A stretch of DNA of 64,000 nucleotides from positions 62,001 through 126,000 of the forward strand of contig NZ_VCBC01000007.1 in NCBI RefSeq assembly GCF_005843925.1. The letters are read 5' to 3'. Below are positions 17,575 to 26,341 of the stretch, one piece after another (position 1 is the stretch's first letter; each line of letters starts with the position of its first letter). Both the position numbers and the translations under genes were made by a program. Origin of the DNA: Thalassotalea litorea (GTDB taxonomy: Bacteria > Pseudomonadota > Gammaproteobacteria > Enterobacterales > Alteromonadaceae). The notes under the pieces were generated by a model. The model was not told the origin of the DNA, did not search any database, and saw only the letters and a list, made by a program, of their open reading frames with translations.

Positions 17575-18282
17575 TTAACTCTTCGCATCAATCTCATTGC
17601 TAATGACAACAAGAGAGTTGTTTATAGTCTCATGCAGCTCTTTCGAATCTTCTAAATCGTATTTTAAATTTGAAAGAATAATACTCATAGCAACATACAA
17701 CTCTCTGGGATCTTGCTCTACTAACTCTGAATCAAATGTGATTCGGTTGCCTTCAAGGGGTTTAATGTATTTGGCCATCACTGGGAATGCATCACTGCGC
17801 AGCAAATTCCGGATGTTGGTAATTTGAGAAATTGAAACTTTCTTTTGCCAGACGTTACCTAAATTCTCCCGCAATTCTCGCGATTCGATCAGACGCATAT
17901 AACCGGTATCTTTTAATTCTTCAAAGGTACCTAAATAAACCGAAAAGCTGCCTGTAATCGATGAGCTTTGCAGCGCTTCAAAAACCTTGTGATAATCTTC
18001 TTCGTTGCGAGTCTCTTTGGTTAAAATGCTTAGCCCGAAGGATATTTTTTCAAGCGACAATTCGATTCGTTGAATGCTTTCTTCCAGTCCCTCGCTACTT
18101 TTTCGAAAATCATTCTGCAGGCGATCAAGGTACTGTACTTCTAACGCTCGGTTTGCTCGATTGTTCTGCCATTCGTTAGCCTGCAAACTCAAATACACCC
18201 CCAGTATCAAGATACAAAACTCGATTAAAAACGAACCGAAATTTTTATTCAGCAAATAGTTTTTCAACCTGGTTAAAAACAT
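17575..18282 (-). CDS. single-pass membrane protein, DUF6090-like
   Basis: 235 residues. One N-terminal membrane helix (FLIEFCILILGVYLSLQANEW) is followed by a predicted helical, partly coiled-coil domain (YLDRLQNDFRKSSEGLEESIQRIELSLEKI). The arrangement helix-ANEWxNNRANR-YLDRLQxDF resembles the uncharacterised DUF6090 group seen in marine bacteria. The family call is moderate. Not in an operon; function unknown. Confidence 0.65.
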   Translation of the reverse strand: MFLTRLKNYLLNKNFGSFLIEFCILILGVYLSLQANEWQNNRANRALEVQYLDRLQNDFRKSSEGLEESIQRIELSLEKISFGLSILTKETRNEEDYHKVFEALQSSSITGSFSVYLGTFEELKDTGYMRLIESRELRENLGNVWQKKVSISQITNIRNLLRSDAFPVMAKYIKPLEGNRITFDSELVEQDPRELYVAMSIILSNLKYDLEDSKELHETINNSLVVISNEIDAKS

Positions 18283-18425
18283 TTCAAACTCTCCATGTAA
18301 AAGGTTTGCAGTAAAAATTGTGCAAAAGATAATCTAACCATATAGGTAAAATGACTTGAGAACCACCTTGGTATTCCTGCCCGGCTCCAAGCAAACGTCA
18401 TTGCGATGGAGCTTAAGATAACAAG

Positions 18426-18461
18426 CAAAAAAGCCCCGCGGACTGAATGCCAACGGGGCTC
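18426..18461 (-). terminator. Rho-independent terminator after the large serine hydrolase
   Basis: On the minus strand, AGCCCCGTTGGC and GCGGGGCT form a GC-rich stem followed directly by TTTTTTGC. It lies about 20 bp after the stop of the gene starting at 21026. Confidence 0.85.
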
Positions 18462-18482
18462 TGCATTAGAAAGTTTTAGGTA

Positions 18483-21026
18483 TTAATTACCGCAGATATT
18501 GCTAATTTTATGCAGCTCCGCTTCCGCACCACCAAACGCGTAGGCGTCACTATCACTCACATAATAATAAACTGCGCCATTCGGAAACATAACCACACCG
18601 ATACCGCCGTAACCTGACATGTAGCTCACCCAGGAACCTACCGGACACAGCGGAGAAGAGCGTTGCCCCATATCATATGTCCAAACCCCATTCAGGTAAT
18701 TAGATTCAGAACCATAGGTTTCTAAACCAAGATCGCCGCCTTTGACAAGCATGTCATCCATAATGCTCGGATCTAACACTTGCTGACCATTAATCACGCC
18801 GCGGTCATTAATAAACTGACCAAGCTTAATCATGTCATCCGCGTGCCAGGTTAAACCATGGCTCCAATACGGGTCGGCTACTGAGCCTTCCGTTCGCACT
18901 GTGGTGTATGTTACCGGACTAAGGTTTAATGGCTTGTACACTTCATCAACCAGCTTGTCGAACAAATCGCCGCTGCTGTAGTTATCCATGGCCACACCCG
19001 CTATGTAAGTGTCTGATGAATGATACGAGAAGTGGGTGTTTGGTAAGGATTTGCGAATATAACGTTCACAGGAATGGGCGATTTTTTCATCATGAGTAAA
19101 GGTTAAGAAAAACTCGTTAACCACGGCAGTACTGCCTTCATCTCCTTGATAAGACGCTAAGCGATAGTTACCCGTCGCCATATCCAGAGCATTTTCTACG
19201 GAAACATCGCTCCAGATAGAACTGGTACCATTAATGCCATCCTGACACTCGCTTACATTTGGCGAAACCATGATATTGCGGGCAGCGCTATTTTGCTCAA
19301 CGAGTAACGCGAAAGCAAAGTTAGCGGTCGCCGTTTTCGCAGTAGAATACGAAGGCAAACTCATGACTTCACAGAATGGGTAGTCGCCATGGCGAGTGCT
19401 ACAGGCGCCGGCATAATGCACACCGTTGTACAACACCCCATGGGTGGTAGGTGCAGACGATTGCTCGGAACCAATATTTGCCACGTTTACGTTACTCGCA
19501 GGGTAATCCGTTGCTAATTCCGCAATCGGTTTTACCGGTATACGATTGGCCACTTCCGCCTCATAATCCGTGATGATGGTCGCCGCACCGGAGACAGTTC
19601 CTTGTACATAATTGGCAGACACTAAACCGGTTAAGTCATATTGAAAATATAAGCAGGTCTCACCACCAATTTGCACGGCAGCATTGGTAATTGAACCGTC
19701 ATCTTTAAAGGCGAAGGTGATCACCCCGTTGTGAGTACAGTTGGCCTGATTTTCCTGCAAGGCAAACGGGATAGCTACCCGGCTATAACCGGCGTCATTG
19801 GTTTCATTCCATACTCGGCCAGGTTCGAGAATATAGTTCCAGTCCTGAAAATCGGGCGAGCCAATATTACCACTGACAATTAAACCACGAGTTTTCGGAA
19901 TAATATGCGAGCCAATTTGCACAAACTCAAAATCAAAAGCAGGTAGTGTTCCTGGGCTATTATAATTGCCCGCTTGCCCTCTTCCTGAGGTTTGTTCGTT
20001 AAAGTTTAATGCTGTGGCATTGCCACCATTAAGTACCAGACGGCCTTCAAAGGTATTGGTGGGTTCCTGGGCATTAGAATTATCCGCATCAATTTCCGCA
20101 ACACCATGGCTGTAATGAGAAAAGTCCATCACACTTAAACTAGATCCGTTTAAGTCATTTATCGTCAAGGCAGTACGTGCGACGTTACCGCTGCCGGTGA
20201 ACACATGCAAATCCCCTGTCGGCTCTGGTGGTTCCGGTGGCGTGCCTGTCCCGGTGCCGCTCAATGCAACCGTTTGGTTGCTGTCGTTATTGGCTATCGT
20301 CAACGTTGCAGAAGATGCTGTTTCCGCTGTTGGCGCAAATACCACATCAAATGAACAACTGCTGTCAGGTGCAACAGCACTGTTGCTGCAGTTATCGTTG
20401 GCCAGGCTAAATGGTGCGCTTGCACCGCTGATGCCACTAATAGCAGAGACATCTAAATTGGCATTACCGGTATTGCTAACGGTAATGGTATTCGTGGCAC
20501 TATCGCCAACTAACACATCGCCAAAACTACCGCTTCCAGAAACACCCACACTTGGTGTTGGTACACCGGCGCCAACAATACTAATGCCATCGGCATAGCA
20601 ATAATCGGCGGCAGAGCCGGTTTGCACGTAACGAATATAGGTGGTGCCACCATTGGTTGTCGTGGTTGCGGTAGTGAACGTACCATTATCCTGAACTTTA
20701 TTTAAGGTAATTAACGAGCTACCCCAGTTAACCCCGTCTTCTGATACATACACATCACAAAAGTTGTTGGTTTCTAAACTGGTTGCCGCGAGTGCCACGG
20801 TAACATCGCCATCGGCGGCAAAACTGCGCTCGGCAGTGGCTCCACCTCTAAGGCGCATTGAGTAATTGCCTATGGTTTTCTGGGTATTAATGGCAACCGT
20901 GCCGGAGGTAGTCCACCCGGCAAAATCTCCATCTTCAAAGTCTTCAATAACATCTGCGACTGCACCTATCGAAACTGTTGATAATGCCATCGCCAAGGCG
21001 AGTGACCGTATGTTGAAACAATTCAT
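18483..21026 (-). CDS. large secreted multidomain serine hydrolase (beta-lactamase/PBP fold)
   Basis: 847 residues with a signal peptide (ALAMALSTVSIGAVA). Domains in order: an N-terminal jelly-roll-like module (about 25-155), a choice-of-anchor-D / ASH-like Ig module (165-260, VLVGDSATNTITVSNTGNANL ... ALSGTG), a Pro-rich linker, a beta-rich region (270-490), and a C-terminal class C beta-lactamase-like domain with the nucleophile motif STAK (Ser561, Lys564), a YSS segment in the place of the usual YxN, and HGLTWHADDM. The catalytic motif is preceded by CEVMSLPSY. Such enzymes act as esterases or peptidases rather than antibiotic resistance proteins. Substrate unknown. Confidence 0.8.
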   Translation of the reverse strand: MNCFNIRSLALAMALSTVSIGAVADVIEDFEDGDFAGWTTSGTVAINTQKTIGNYSMRLRGGATAERSFAADGDVTVALAATSLETNNFCDVYVSEDGVNWGSSLITLNKVQDNGTFTTATTTTNGGTTYIRYVQTGSAADYCYADGISIVGAGVPTPSVGVSGSGSFGDVLVGDSATNTITVSNTGNANLDVSAISGISGASAPFSLANDNCSNSAVAPDSSCSFDVVFAPTAETASSATLTIANNDSNQTVALSGTGTGTPPEPPEPTGDLHVFTGSGNVARTALTINDLNGSSLSVMDFSHYSHGVAEIDADNSNAQEPTNTFEGRLVLNGGNATALNFNEQTSGRGQAGNYNSPGTLPAFDFEFVQIGSHIIPKTRGLIVSGNIGSPDFQDWNYILEPGRVWNETNDAGYSRVAIPFALQENQANCTHNGVITFAFKDDGSITNAAVQIGGETCLYFQYDLTGLVSANYVQGTVSGAATIITDYEAEVANRIPVKPIAELATDYPASNVNVANIGSEQSSAPTTHGVLYNGVHYAGACSTRHGDYPFCEVMSLPSYSTAKTATANFAFALLVEQNSAARNIMVSPNVSECQDGINGTSSIWSDVSVENALDMATGNYRLASYQGDEGSTAVVNEFFLTFTHDEKIAHSCERYIRKSLPNTHFSYHSSDTYIAGVAMDNYSSGDLFDKLVDEVYKPLNLSPVTYTTVRTEGSVADPYWSHGLTWHADDMIKLGQFINDRGVINGQQVLDPSIMDDMLVKGGDLGLETYGSESNYLNGVWTYDMGQRSSPLCPVGSWVSYMSGYGGIGVVMFPNGAVYYYVSDSDAYAFGGAEAELHKISNICGN

Positions 21027-21550
21027 TTTTGATCCTTATTTAGTATTTTAACTATGAAATCAATAACTATATGCATTACAACTTGATAGTTATGCTCGCC
21101 AATATGTGTAGAGTTCGTCCAGAAACATACCGCGTTACGGCATGCCCAACTTGTCCTTATTGGGGCAATAAATAAAGGCTTACTCTGATACTAAACTGTT
21201 CATTTTTTATACATAGTGCCAGTTTGCAGATCTTGATGGCACCAGTGGCTATGCCAATTATGAACGAGGTAATGATAGTGATGGGATAGAGGCATCGCGG
21301 GGGGCAATATTTGCTATCCCATTGAAAGAACAATGAAAAGTGATCGCCAGTGGCTACCTTTCTGGTTATCTTCCTATTTATTTTTCTAATTATTTTTCTA
21401 TTTATCTTCCTGGTGATTGTCTTAGTTGTGCCCAGGGTGTAATCGATCGCGCCTGGAAACCCCAATGGTATTAACTAAGTTATTTTCTAGTGAAATTCAG
21501 ATAAGATAGATTCTGGTCAATGGAATTGGACAGAAGGACGTTAAACGTTC
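21027..21550. other. gene-free interval with a 12-bp tandem repeat
   Basis: I see no credible gene here. The only structured part is a 12-bp tandem array at 21367-21414 (TATCTTCCTATT, TATTTTTCTAAT, TATTTTTCTATT, TATCTTCCTGGT). It makes a short Arg-Lys-Ile-rich reading frame on the other strand that is not believable as a protein. The interval marks the left edge of the restriction/modification island. Confidence 0.7.
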
Positions 21551-22144
21551 ATGGAAAAGAACATCTTATATTATTCAAACAATGCCGAAGCGCTCGCTGA
21601 GCAATACGATAATGTTCCTTTTGAGTCGGTGCACAAAGACTGGCTCGAAGAAATTCCAGAGCAGGGGATGGTGTTGGATGTCGGTGCTGGTTCAGGCCGT
21701 GATGCGCGTTATCTTTCCGAGCAAGGATTGCAAGTATATGCAGTTGAACCTGCTAAAGCTTTAATTGCGCTAGCTAAAGAAAAGTCGTTGAAATGTAACA
21801 TAACATGGTATCAAGATAGATTACCCGACTTAGAGAAAATCAAAAAGCTAGATATTAAGTTTGATCTGATCTTACTAAGCGCAGTTTGGATGCACTTATC
21901 ATCAGATGAACGTGCTATATCGCTGCAGAATATGGCATCACTATTAAGCCCTGGAGGTAAACTAGTGATTACCTTACGGCATGGTGAGTTCAGTGATGGG
22001 AGAACTGCATTTCAGTTAAGTACTGAAGAGGTGTGCCATTTAGCTGCGGACAATGGTCTATCGGTTTTATTAACAACTGACTTAATAAGAGATCAATTAG
22101 GCCGTGGTAATGTGGTTTGGCAGACAGTTGTTTTAGGGAAATAA
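21551..22144 (+). CDS. class I SAM-dependent methyltransferase
   Basis: 197 residues with the SAM-binding motif VLDVGAGSGRD (41-51), an acidic YAVEP at the end of strand 2, and FDLILLSAVWMHL for motif post-I/II. It is of the small-molecule/protein methyltransferase type (Methyltransf_11/25-like), not a DNA methyltransferase: there is no DPPY or PCQ motif. An AAGGA ribosome site lies a little far from the ATG. It is followed after 53 bp by the HNH nuclease gene in the same direction. Pairing of a methyltransferase like this with an HNH nuclease suggests a common role, but the substrate is unknown. Confidence 0.85.
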   Translation: MEKNILYYSNNAEALAEQYDNVPFESVHKDWLEEIPEQGMVLDVGAGSGRDARYLSEQGLQVYAVEPAKALIALAKEKSLKCNITWYQDRLPDLEKIKKLDIKFDLILLSAVWMHLSSDERAISLQNMASLLSPGGKLVITLRHGEFSDGRTAFQLSTEEVCHLAADNGLSVLLTTDLIRDQLGRGNVVWQTVVLGK

Positions 22145-22197
22145 GCGGATGGTAATATCGACAATATCCCTTGTAACGAACACGAGGTTTTAACTCA

Positions 22198-23352
22198 ATG
22201 ACATTAGCATTTTATAACGATAAACTTCAAAGCCTAAGACCTAATAAATCCTCAGGAAGAGCTAGCCCACACAAAATTTGTATGATGTTTGCTGTCATGG
22301 ATTTAATTGAGCAAGGGTATATATGTGATAATCGAATTCACTATGATGAAACATTAAAAAGGCGTTTTAGTTGGCATTTTGTAAGGTTAAAGCAGGGCAA
22401 TGATACAGACAGTCCATTTTTACCATTTTACCATTTGAAGACGTCAGGATTTTGGCATTTAAATGTTTCACCTGATAATCGAGCTTCTTTTGATGCACTT
22501 AAGTCACCGTCTAAATCACCTTCAGATGCTAACATGCGTAAGCTTGTAAACTTTGCGTACCTTGATGACGCTCTATTCGAATATCTTAAAAGTCCCAATA
22601 CCGCCCCCATTTTGCGAAATGCTTTAACAGCCAACCTTGACACTCTAGAAGTACAATATGGTCGCTGGGCTAAATCTATTGGTAAATCAGAGAAAACGAT
22701 CAATAACTATGTTGGCGCCCTTAAAAACTCTATTCCTAATTGGTTAAATGAAGCCGGCTTAACAAAACAGAGTTTATTGAGTATTGGTTCATATGTTGAA
22801 TATGAGAATGTCGTTAGTAAAACATATGAAGTAAGAGAGTTCGTTGAAAAAGACAAGCGTGGCAAAGGAATGTATAGCGCCGCCATCAGAAGCTATAGAG
22901 ACTTTTTATCCGATATTACACAAGCTGATGTACAACATGATATTGATGAAATTATTCTAGATAAAAACATTCCTGACACTCAAAAAACAGTCATGGTTAA
23001 TACGCGAATAGGACAAGGCCGTTATAGAGAGGAATTAATTAGTCATTGGCAAGGTTGTGCTGTAACCAAATTTCAAAACTACTCATTTCTAATAGCCTCA
23101 CACATAAAACCTTGGGCTAACTCAGACAATCAAGAACGTCTAGATCCATTCAATGGGCTGCTGTTACTCGCAAACATCGACAAAGCTTTTGATTTAGGTT
23201 ACATCAGCTTTAATGAAAGAGGACATATACTGATTTCCGAATACCTCGAGGAATGTCAGACATTAGGAATACATAAAGATATGAATATTTTATTAGTTAA
23301 ACAGCACCAAGACTATTTAGCTTATCACCGAGAAAATAAGTTTAGGCGTTAG
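22198..23352 (+). CDS. HNH restriction-type endonuclease with modified-DNA-binding-like N-terminus
   Basis: 384 residues in three parts. Residues 1-145 (KLQSLRPNKSSGRASPHK ... FLPFYHLKTSGFWHL) resemble the N-terminal domain of HNH enzymes annotated as phosphorothioate-DNA-binding restriction endonucleases. Residues about 150-240 (GKSEKTINNYVGALKNSI ... YSAAIRSYRDFL) look like the SAM-like core-binding domain of tyrosine recombinases. Residues 275-345 form an HNH_2-type nuclease: CAVT (287-290), SHIKPW with His302, PFNGLLLLANIDKAFDLGYISF with Asn319. The expected role is cleavage of foreign, possibly modified DNA. The ribosome site is GAGG, 9 nt upstream. Domain similarities are from memory, so the modified-base claim is inference. 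Confidence 0.8.
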   Translation: MTLAFYNDKLQSLRPNKSSGRASPHKICMMFAVMDLIEQGYICDNRIHYDETLKRRFSWHFVRLKQGNDTDSPFLPFYHLKTSGFWHLNVSPDNRASFDALKSPSKSPSDANMRKLVNFAYLDDALFEYLKSPNTAPILRNALTANLDTLEVQYGRWAKSIGKSEKTINNYVGALKNSIPNWLNEAGLTKQSLLSIGSYVEYENVVSKTYEVREFVEKDKRGKGMYSAAIRSYRDFLSDITQADVQHDIDEIILDKNIPDTQKTVMVNTRIGQGRYREELISHWQGCAVTKFQNYSFLIASHIKPWANSDNQERLDPFNGLLLLANIDKAFDLGYISFNERGHILISEYLEECQTLGIHKDMNILLVKQHQDYLAYHRENKFRR

Positions 23353-23725
23353 CCTGAATAAGTGTGATGACATGAGGAATCCACCCTTGAACAGATTTTG
23401 GGTAACTGTCAGATCTAGTCGAAACTAATTCACCTTAAACGCTCTTCAGATAAAGACACCCTACAATATCCATTATAATCAATGCGTTACAACCTTCACC
23501 CTGACCTTAAAATCAAGTTTTGGGCTTTTCATATTGCCTCGGATGACAAGGGTTGAGCTCTCTACGTAGCCATTGAATCGACGATCAACAAAAATTTATA
23601 TATTCTCACTTTCAGTATCGGTATTCTTGCCCCCTCTGGTTCAAACAGTATCAAAATAACAATTGTATGAATATACAGTACATGATAAAGTTGACCAAAA
23701 ACGAGCATCAAAAAAGCCACGCAGC

Positions 23726-25039
23726 ATGAAAATTTTTAATATTAAAGAAGCGTCTGATTTCTTGAACATTTCTGAATCAACTCTTTACCGTTCAATCAAA
23801 CAAAACCAAATTCCCGCTCGAAAAGTTGGTAAACAATGGCGTTTAAGTGAGGAAGCTTTGTCAAAATGGCTAATGGGTGATAATAATATGAAAGATGTAA
23901 TAGTTCCATTAACAGCAAAGAAAACAGAAAAAAATGAACCTAACTCTCTGAGATTTATAGATCTCTTTTGCGGAATCGGAGGGTTCAGACAAGCCGCTGA
24001 AAAACAGGGTTTAAAGTGTGTTTATTCTTCGGACAGTGATAAATTTGTTCAGGAAACATACTCTCATTGGTATGGTGAAAAGCCTTTTGGAGATATTACT
24101 GAATTTACAGCCTCTGAAGAAAAATTAAATACAATTCCCGATTTTGATATTTTGTTTGCAGGTTTTCCTTGCCAACCTTTCAGTTATGCCGGAAGAAATG
24201 AAGGGTTTGAAGATAAAACCCGTGGCACTTTATTTTTTCATGTCGCCAAAATTCTTTCTCACCACAAGCCTCAAGCTTTAGTTTTAGAAAATGTGAAAGG
24301 ACTAAAGTCCCACAATAAAGGTGCTACTATTCAAGTTATTCGCGATACTCTTTCCGAATTAGGGTATACACTATTCGATGATATTATAAACAGTTATCAT
24401 TTTGGTGTTCCCCAATACAGAGAAAGATGGTTTTGCGTTGGAATAAGAAATGATTTAATCAAAACTGATATTTCAGAGTTTTCTCTTAATAAGGGTAATT
24501 TAAATTTACAACCAAAACTTCTAGATATTATAGATGACAGTGTTGAAATAAATAAATCAAATAAAATTGCAGACTTTGAGCTTGAACGCATTGATTTTCA
24601 TTTTAAGAATATGAATTTCTTTGAAGACAAAAGAGTTCAACATGATAATTCAAAATATGCTCCTGACACCAAGAAAGGTAGGTTTGGCGTCTACTCATAT
24701 TTAAAACCTGATAAAACTTTAAGGTTTCATATAGGTGATCGCGCTAAAACACAGATTCAAGAGGCATATTATGTGCACTCGAATACTTATGCTCCCGCTA
24801 TAATTGCAAATAGAAGACCGAAATTATGGGATCTAAAAAGATATTTAACAGTAAAAGAATGTTTGAAATTACAAGCTTTCCCGTCCGATTTGGAGTTTCC
24901 CGTTTCAGATGCTCAAGCGTTTAAGCAACTAGGAAACTCTGTCTGCGTGAAGGTTGTCGAGTCTGTTGTATCTGATATGTTACAATTTCTAAGGATTGCA
25001 CAAAGCACAGAGTCTTCTTTATTGAAGAAGACTGGTTAA
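23726..25039 (+). CDS. C5-cytosine DNA methyltransferase with N-terminal excisionase-type HTH
   Basis: 437 residues from ATG 23726; an upstream in-frame ATG at 23663 would add 21 unconserved residues. Residues 1-50 (FNIKEASDFLNISESTLYRSIKQNQIPARKVGKQWRLSEEALSKWL) are an excisionase/MerR-like helix-turn-helix. The methyltransferase follows with motif I DLFCGIGGF (79-87), motif IV FAGFPCQPFS (catalytic Cys149), motif VI ENVKGL (188-193), motif VIII QYRERWF (230-236), and motifs IX-X at the end (LQAFPSDLEF, KQLGNSVCVKVV). It should methylate C5 of cytosine in a specific site and protect host DNA from the convergent McrBC/LlaJI-like nuclease. The HTH could autoregulate the gene, as N-terminal HTH domains do in some other C5 methyltransferases. 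AT-rich. Confidence 0.92.
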   Translation: MKIFNIKEASDFLNISESTLYRSIKQNQIPARKVGKQWRLSEEALSKWLMGDNNMKDVIVPLTAKKTEKNEPNSLRFIDLFCGIGGFRQAAEKQGLKCVYSSDSDKFVQETYSHWYGEKPFGDITEFTASEEKLNTIPDFDILFAGFPCQPFSYAGRNEGFEDKTRGTLFFHVAKILSHHKPQALVLENVKGLKSHNKGATIQVIRDTLSELGYTLFDDIINSYHFGVPQYRERWFCVGIRNDLIKTDISEFSLNKGNLNLQPKLLDIIDDSVEINKSNKIADFELERIDFHFKNMNFFEDKRVQHDNSKYAPDTKKGRFGVYSYLKPDKTLRFHIGDRAKTQIQEAYYVHSNTYAPAIIANRRPKLWDLKRYLTVKECLKLQAFPSDLEFPVSDAQAFKQLGNSVCVKVVESVVSDMLQFLRIAQSTESSLLKKTG

Positions 25040-26328
25040 CTCTGTATTGAGGCATTTAAATAATCATCGATTAAATTTTTATCAGATAAGTAAGCCTCTA
25101 GGACATCTGAAATTGACGCTACGAATGCAGGGATTTTGGTTAATTCTTTTGAGGCTCCGCTTTCCTTTTCAACTGAATATAAAACCTCAGAGAAAATTCT
25201 AAATGAGTTTTCATTTAGCAGCGTGAAATATGGAAATATAAAACCATTTTTGGGTAGCATATCTAGATTATATATAGCCTGGTATGCTTGCCCATAATAA
25301 AACTGTTTCCACAAATCTGTAAGCCCTGGTCGTGTACCTGCATTAAATAAATCATAATATTTAGCATCTAAAACATGGAGCTGATCATTATTTTTGAAAA
25401 TAATATCTACTTCAGGGGCTCCACCTTCGTTTTTAGGTTTTATTTCAAGTTTTTCAGTAATTTTCTTACAATCATTCCAATTAACTTTAGGTATGTCTTC
25501 CCTTAAAGTTGAATCATGCCCCAAGGTGAACTGTAGTGCTTTTTCCCAAATTAAGTTAAAGTTTTTTGTATAAATTGCACTAATGCTATATTGCTCTTTT
25601 TCGTTAGATAGTTGCGATATTAAATCTAATACATATAACTCTCTATCCTTTGTTGTTTTAGGGTATAGCTTGAAAACTATTTCGTTTACTTCACTTTTTG
25701 TTAGGTGAGATTCGAAGTCATCCTTATCATAATTGAACTCATCTGAAATAAACTCAACTAGATTTAAAGATTCATGAATAGCCCAATTATGAATTAAAGT
25801 TAATTCATGATTATCATGTTTCATACTAGTTTTTCTATAATAGTCTTTATATATCCAAGAATTTGAAAGTTTATATGGCTGACTTTTCTTGAGTGTATTA
25901 TTCCAGTTAATTTTACCTTTATCCCTAACAAAGTTTTGCTTGTTATACTTGGTTAAAATGCCATTTAATTCATAATCTTCCAGTATAAGCAACGCTGCAG
26001 AAAGCTTACCTGATTGAACAATTTCGTTTTTCCCTAAATAGTGATGAGAGAAGTGTTTAATTGATTTTATTACTTTTACAACCAGTGATTTAAATTGATG
26101 TGGATAATTTGTATTCAATTGTTTTGATGTTATGCCATAAGGTAATGATATTAACAAAGTATCGCCTACCTCTATACAGCCTACGAATGTTGTTTTAACC
26201 TTATATTTATTATCTGAACAAGCTGATTTCAAGAGGTTATTCGAAGTCAAATTCGCTATTTGCTCTTCAGCAAATAAGTCCTCGCATCGAAACACACAAC
26301 CATCAACTTGAATATTTACTAAACTCAT
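25036..26328 (-). CDS. McrC/LlaJI-family restriction endonuclease subunit
   Basis: 430 residues from ATG 26328; an in-frame GTG at 26340 is an alternative start. The N-terminal half is beta-rich and poorly conserved; the segment GKINWNNTLKK (138-148) is reminiscent of the LlaJI R2 family. The C-terminal nuclease core is PD-(D/E)xK: Asp308 in PEVDIIF and DAK (321-323) in HVLDAKYYD. The gene starts about 13 bp after the McrB-like gene and both are in one transcription unit. Its 3' end overlaps the convergent methyltransferase gene by 4 bp. By analogy with McrBC and LlaJI it would be the cleavage subunit driven by the AAA+ partner. Clearly AT-rich. Confidence 0.82.
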   Translation of the reverse strand: MSLVNIQVDGCVFRCEDLFAEEQIANLTSNNLLKSACSDNKYKVKTTFVGCIEVGDTLLISLPYGITSKQLNTNYPHQFKSLVVKVIKSIKHFSHHYLGKNEIVQSGKLSAALLILEDYELNGILTKYNKQNFVRDKGKINWNNTLKKSQPYKLSNSWIYKDYYRKTSMKHDNHELTLIHNWAIHESLNLVEFISDEFNYDKDDFESHLTKSEVNEIVFKLYPKTTKDRELYVLDLISQLSNEKEQYSISAIYTKNFNLIWEKALQFTLGHDSTLREDIPKVNWNDCKKITEKLEIKPKNEGGAPEVDIIFKNNDQLHVLDAKYYDLFNAGTRPGLTDLWKQFYYGQAYQAIYNLDMLPKNGFIFPYFTLLNENSFRIFSEVLYSVEKESGASKELTKIPAFVASISDVLEAYLSDKNLIDDYLNASIQS

Positions 26329-26341
26329 TTTACCTACCACG

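Noticed and set aside
21157..21465. 102-residue minus-strand frame rich in RKINRKI
   Set aside because: It is produced by a 12-bp tandem repeat, has no ribosome site and no plausible fold.
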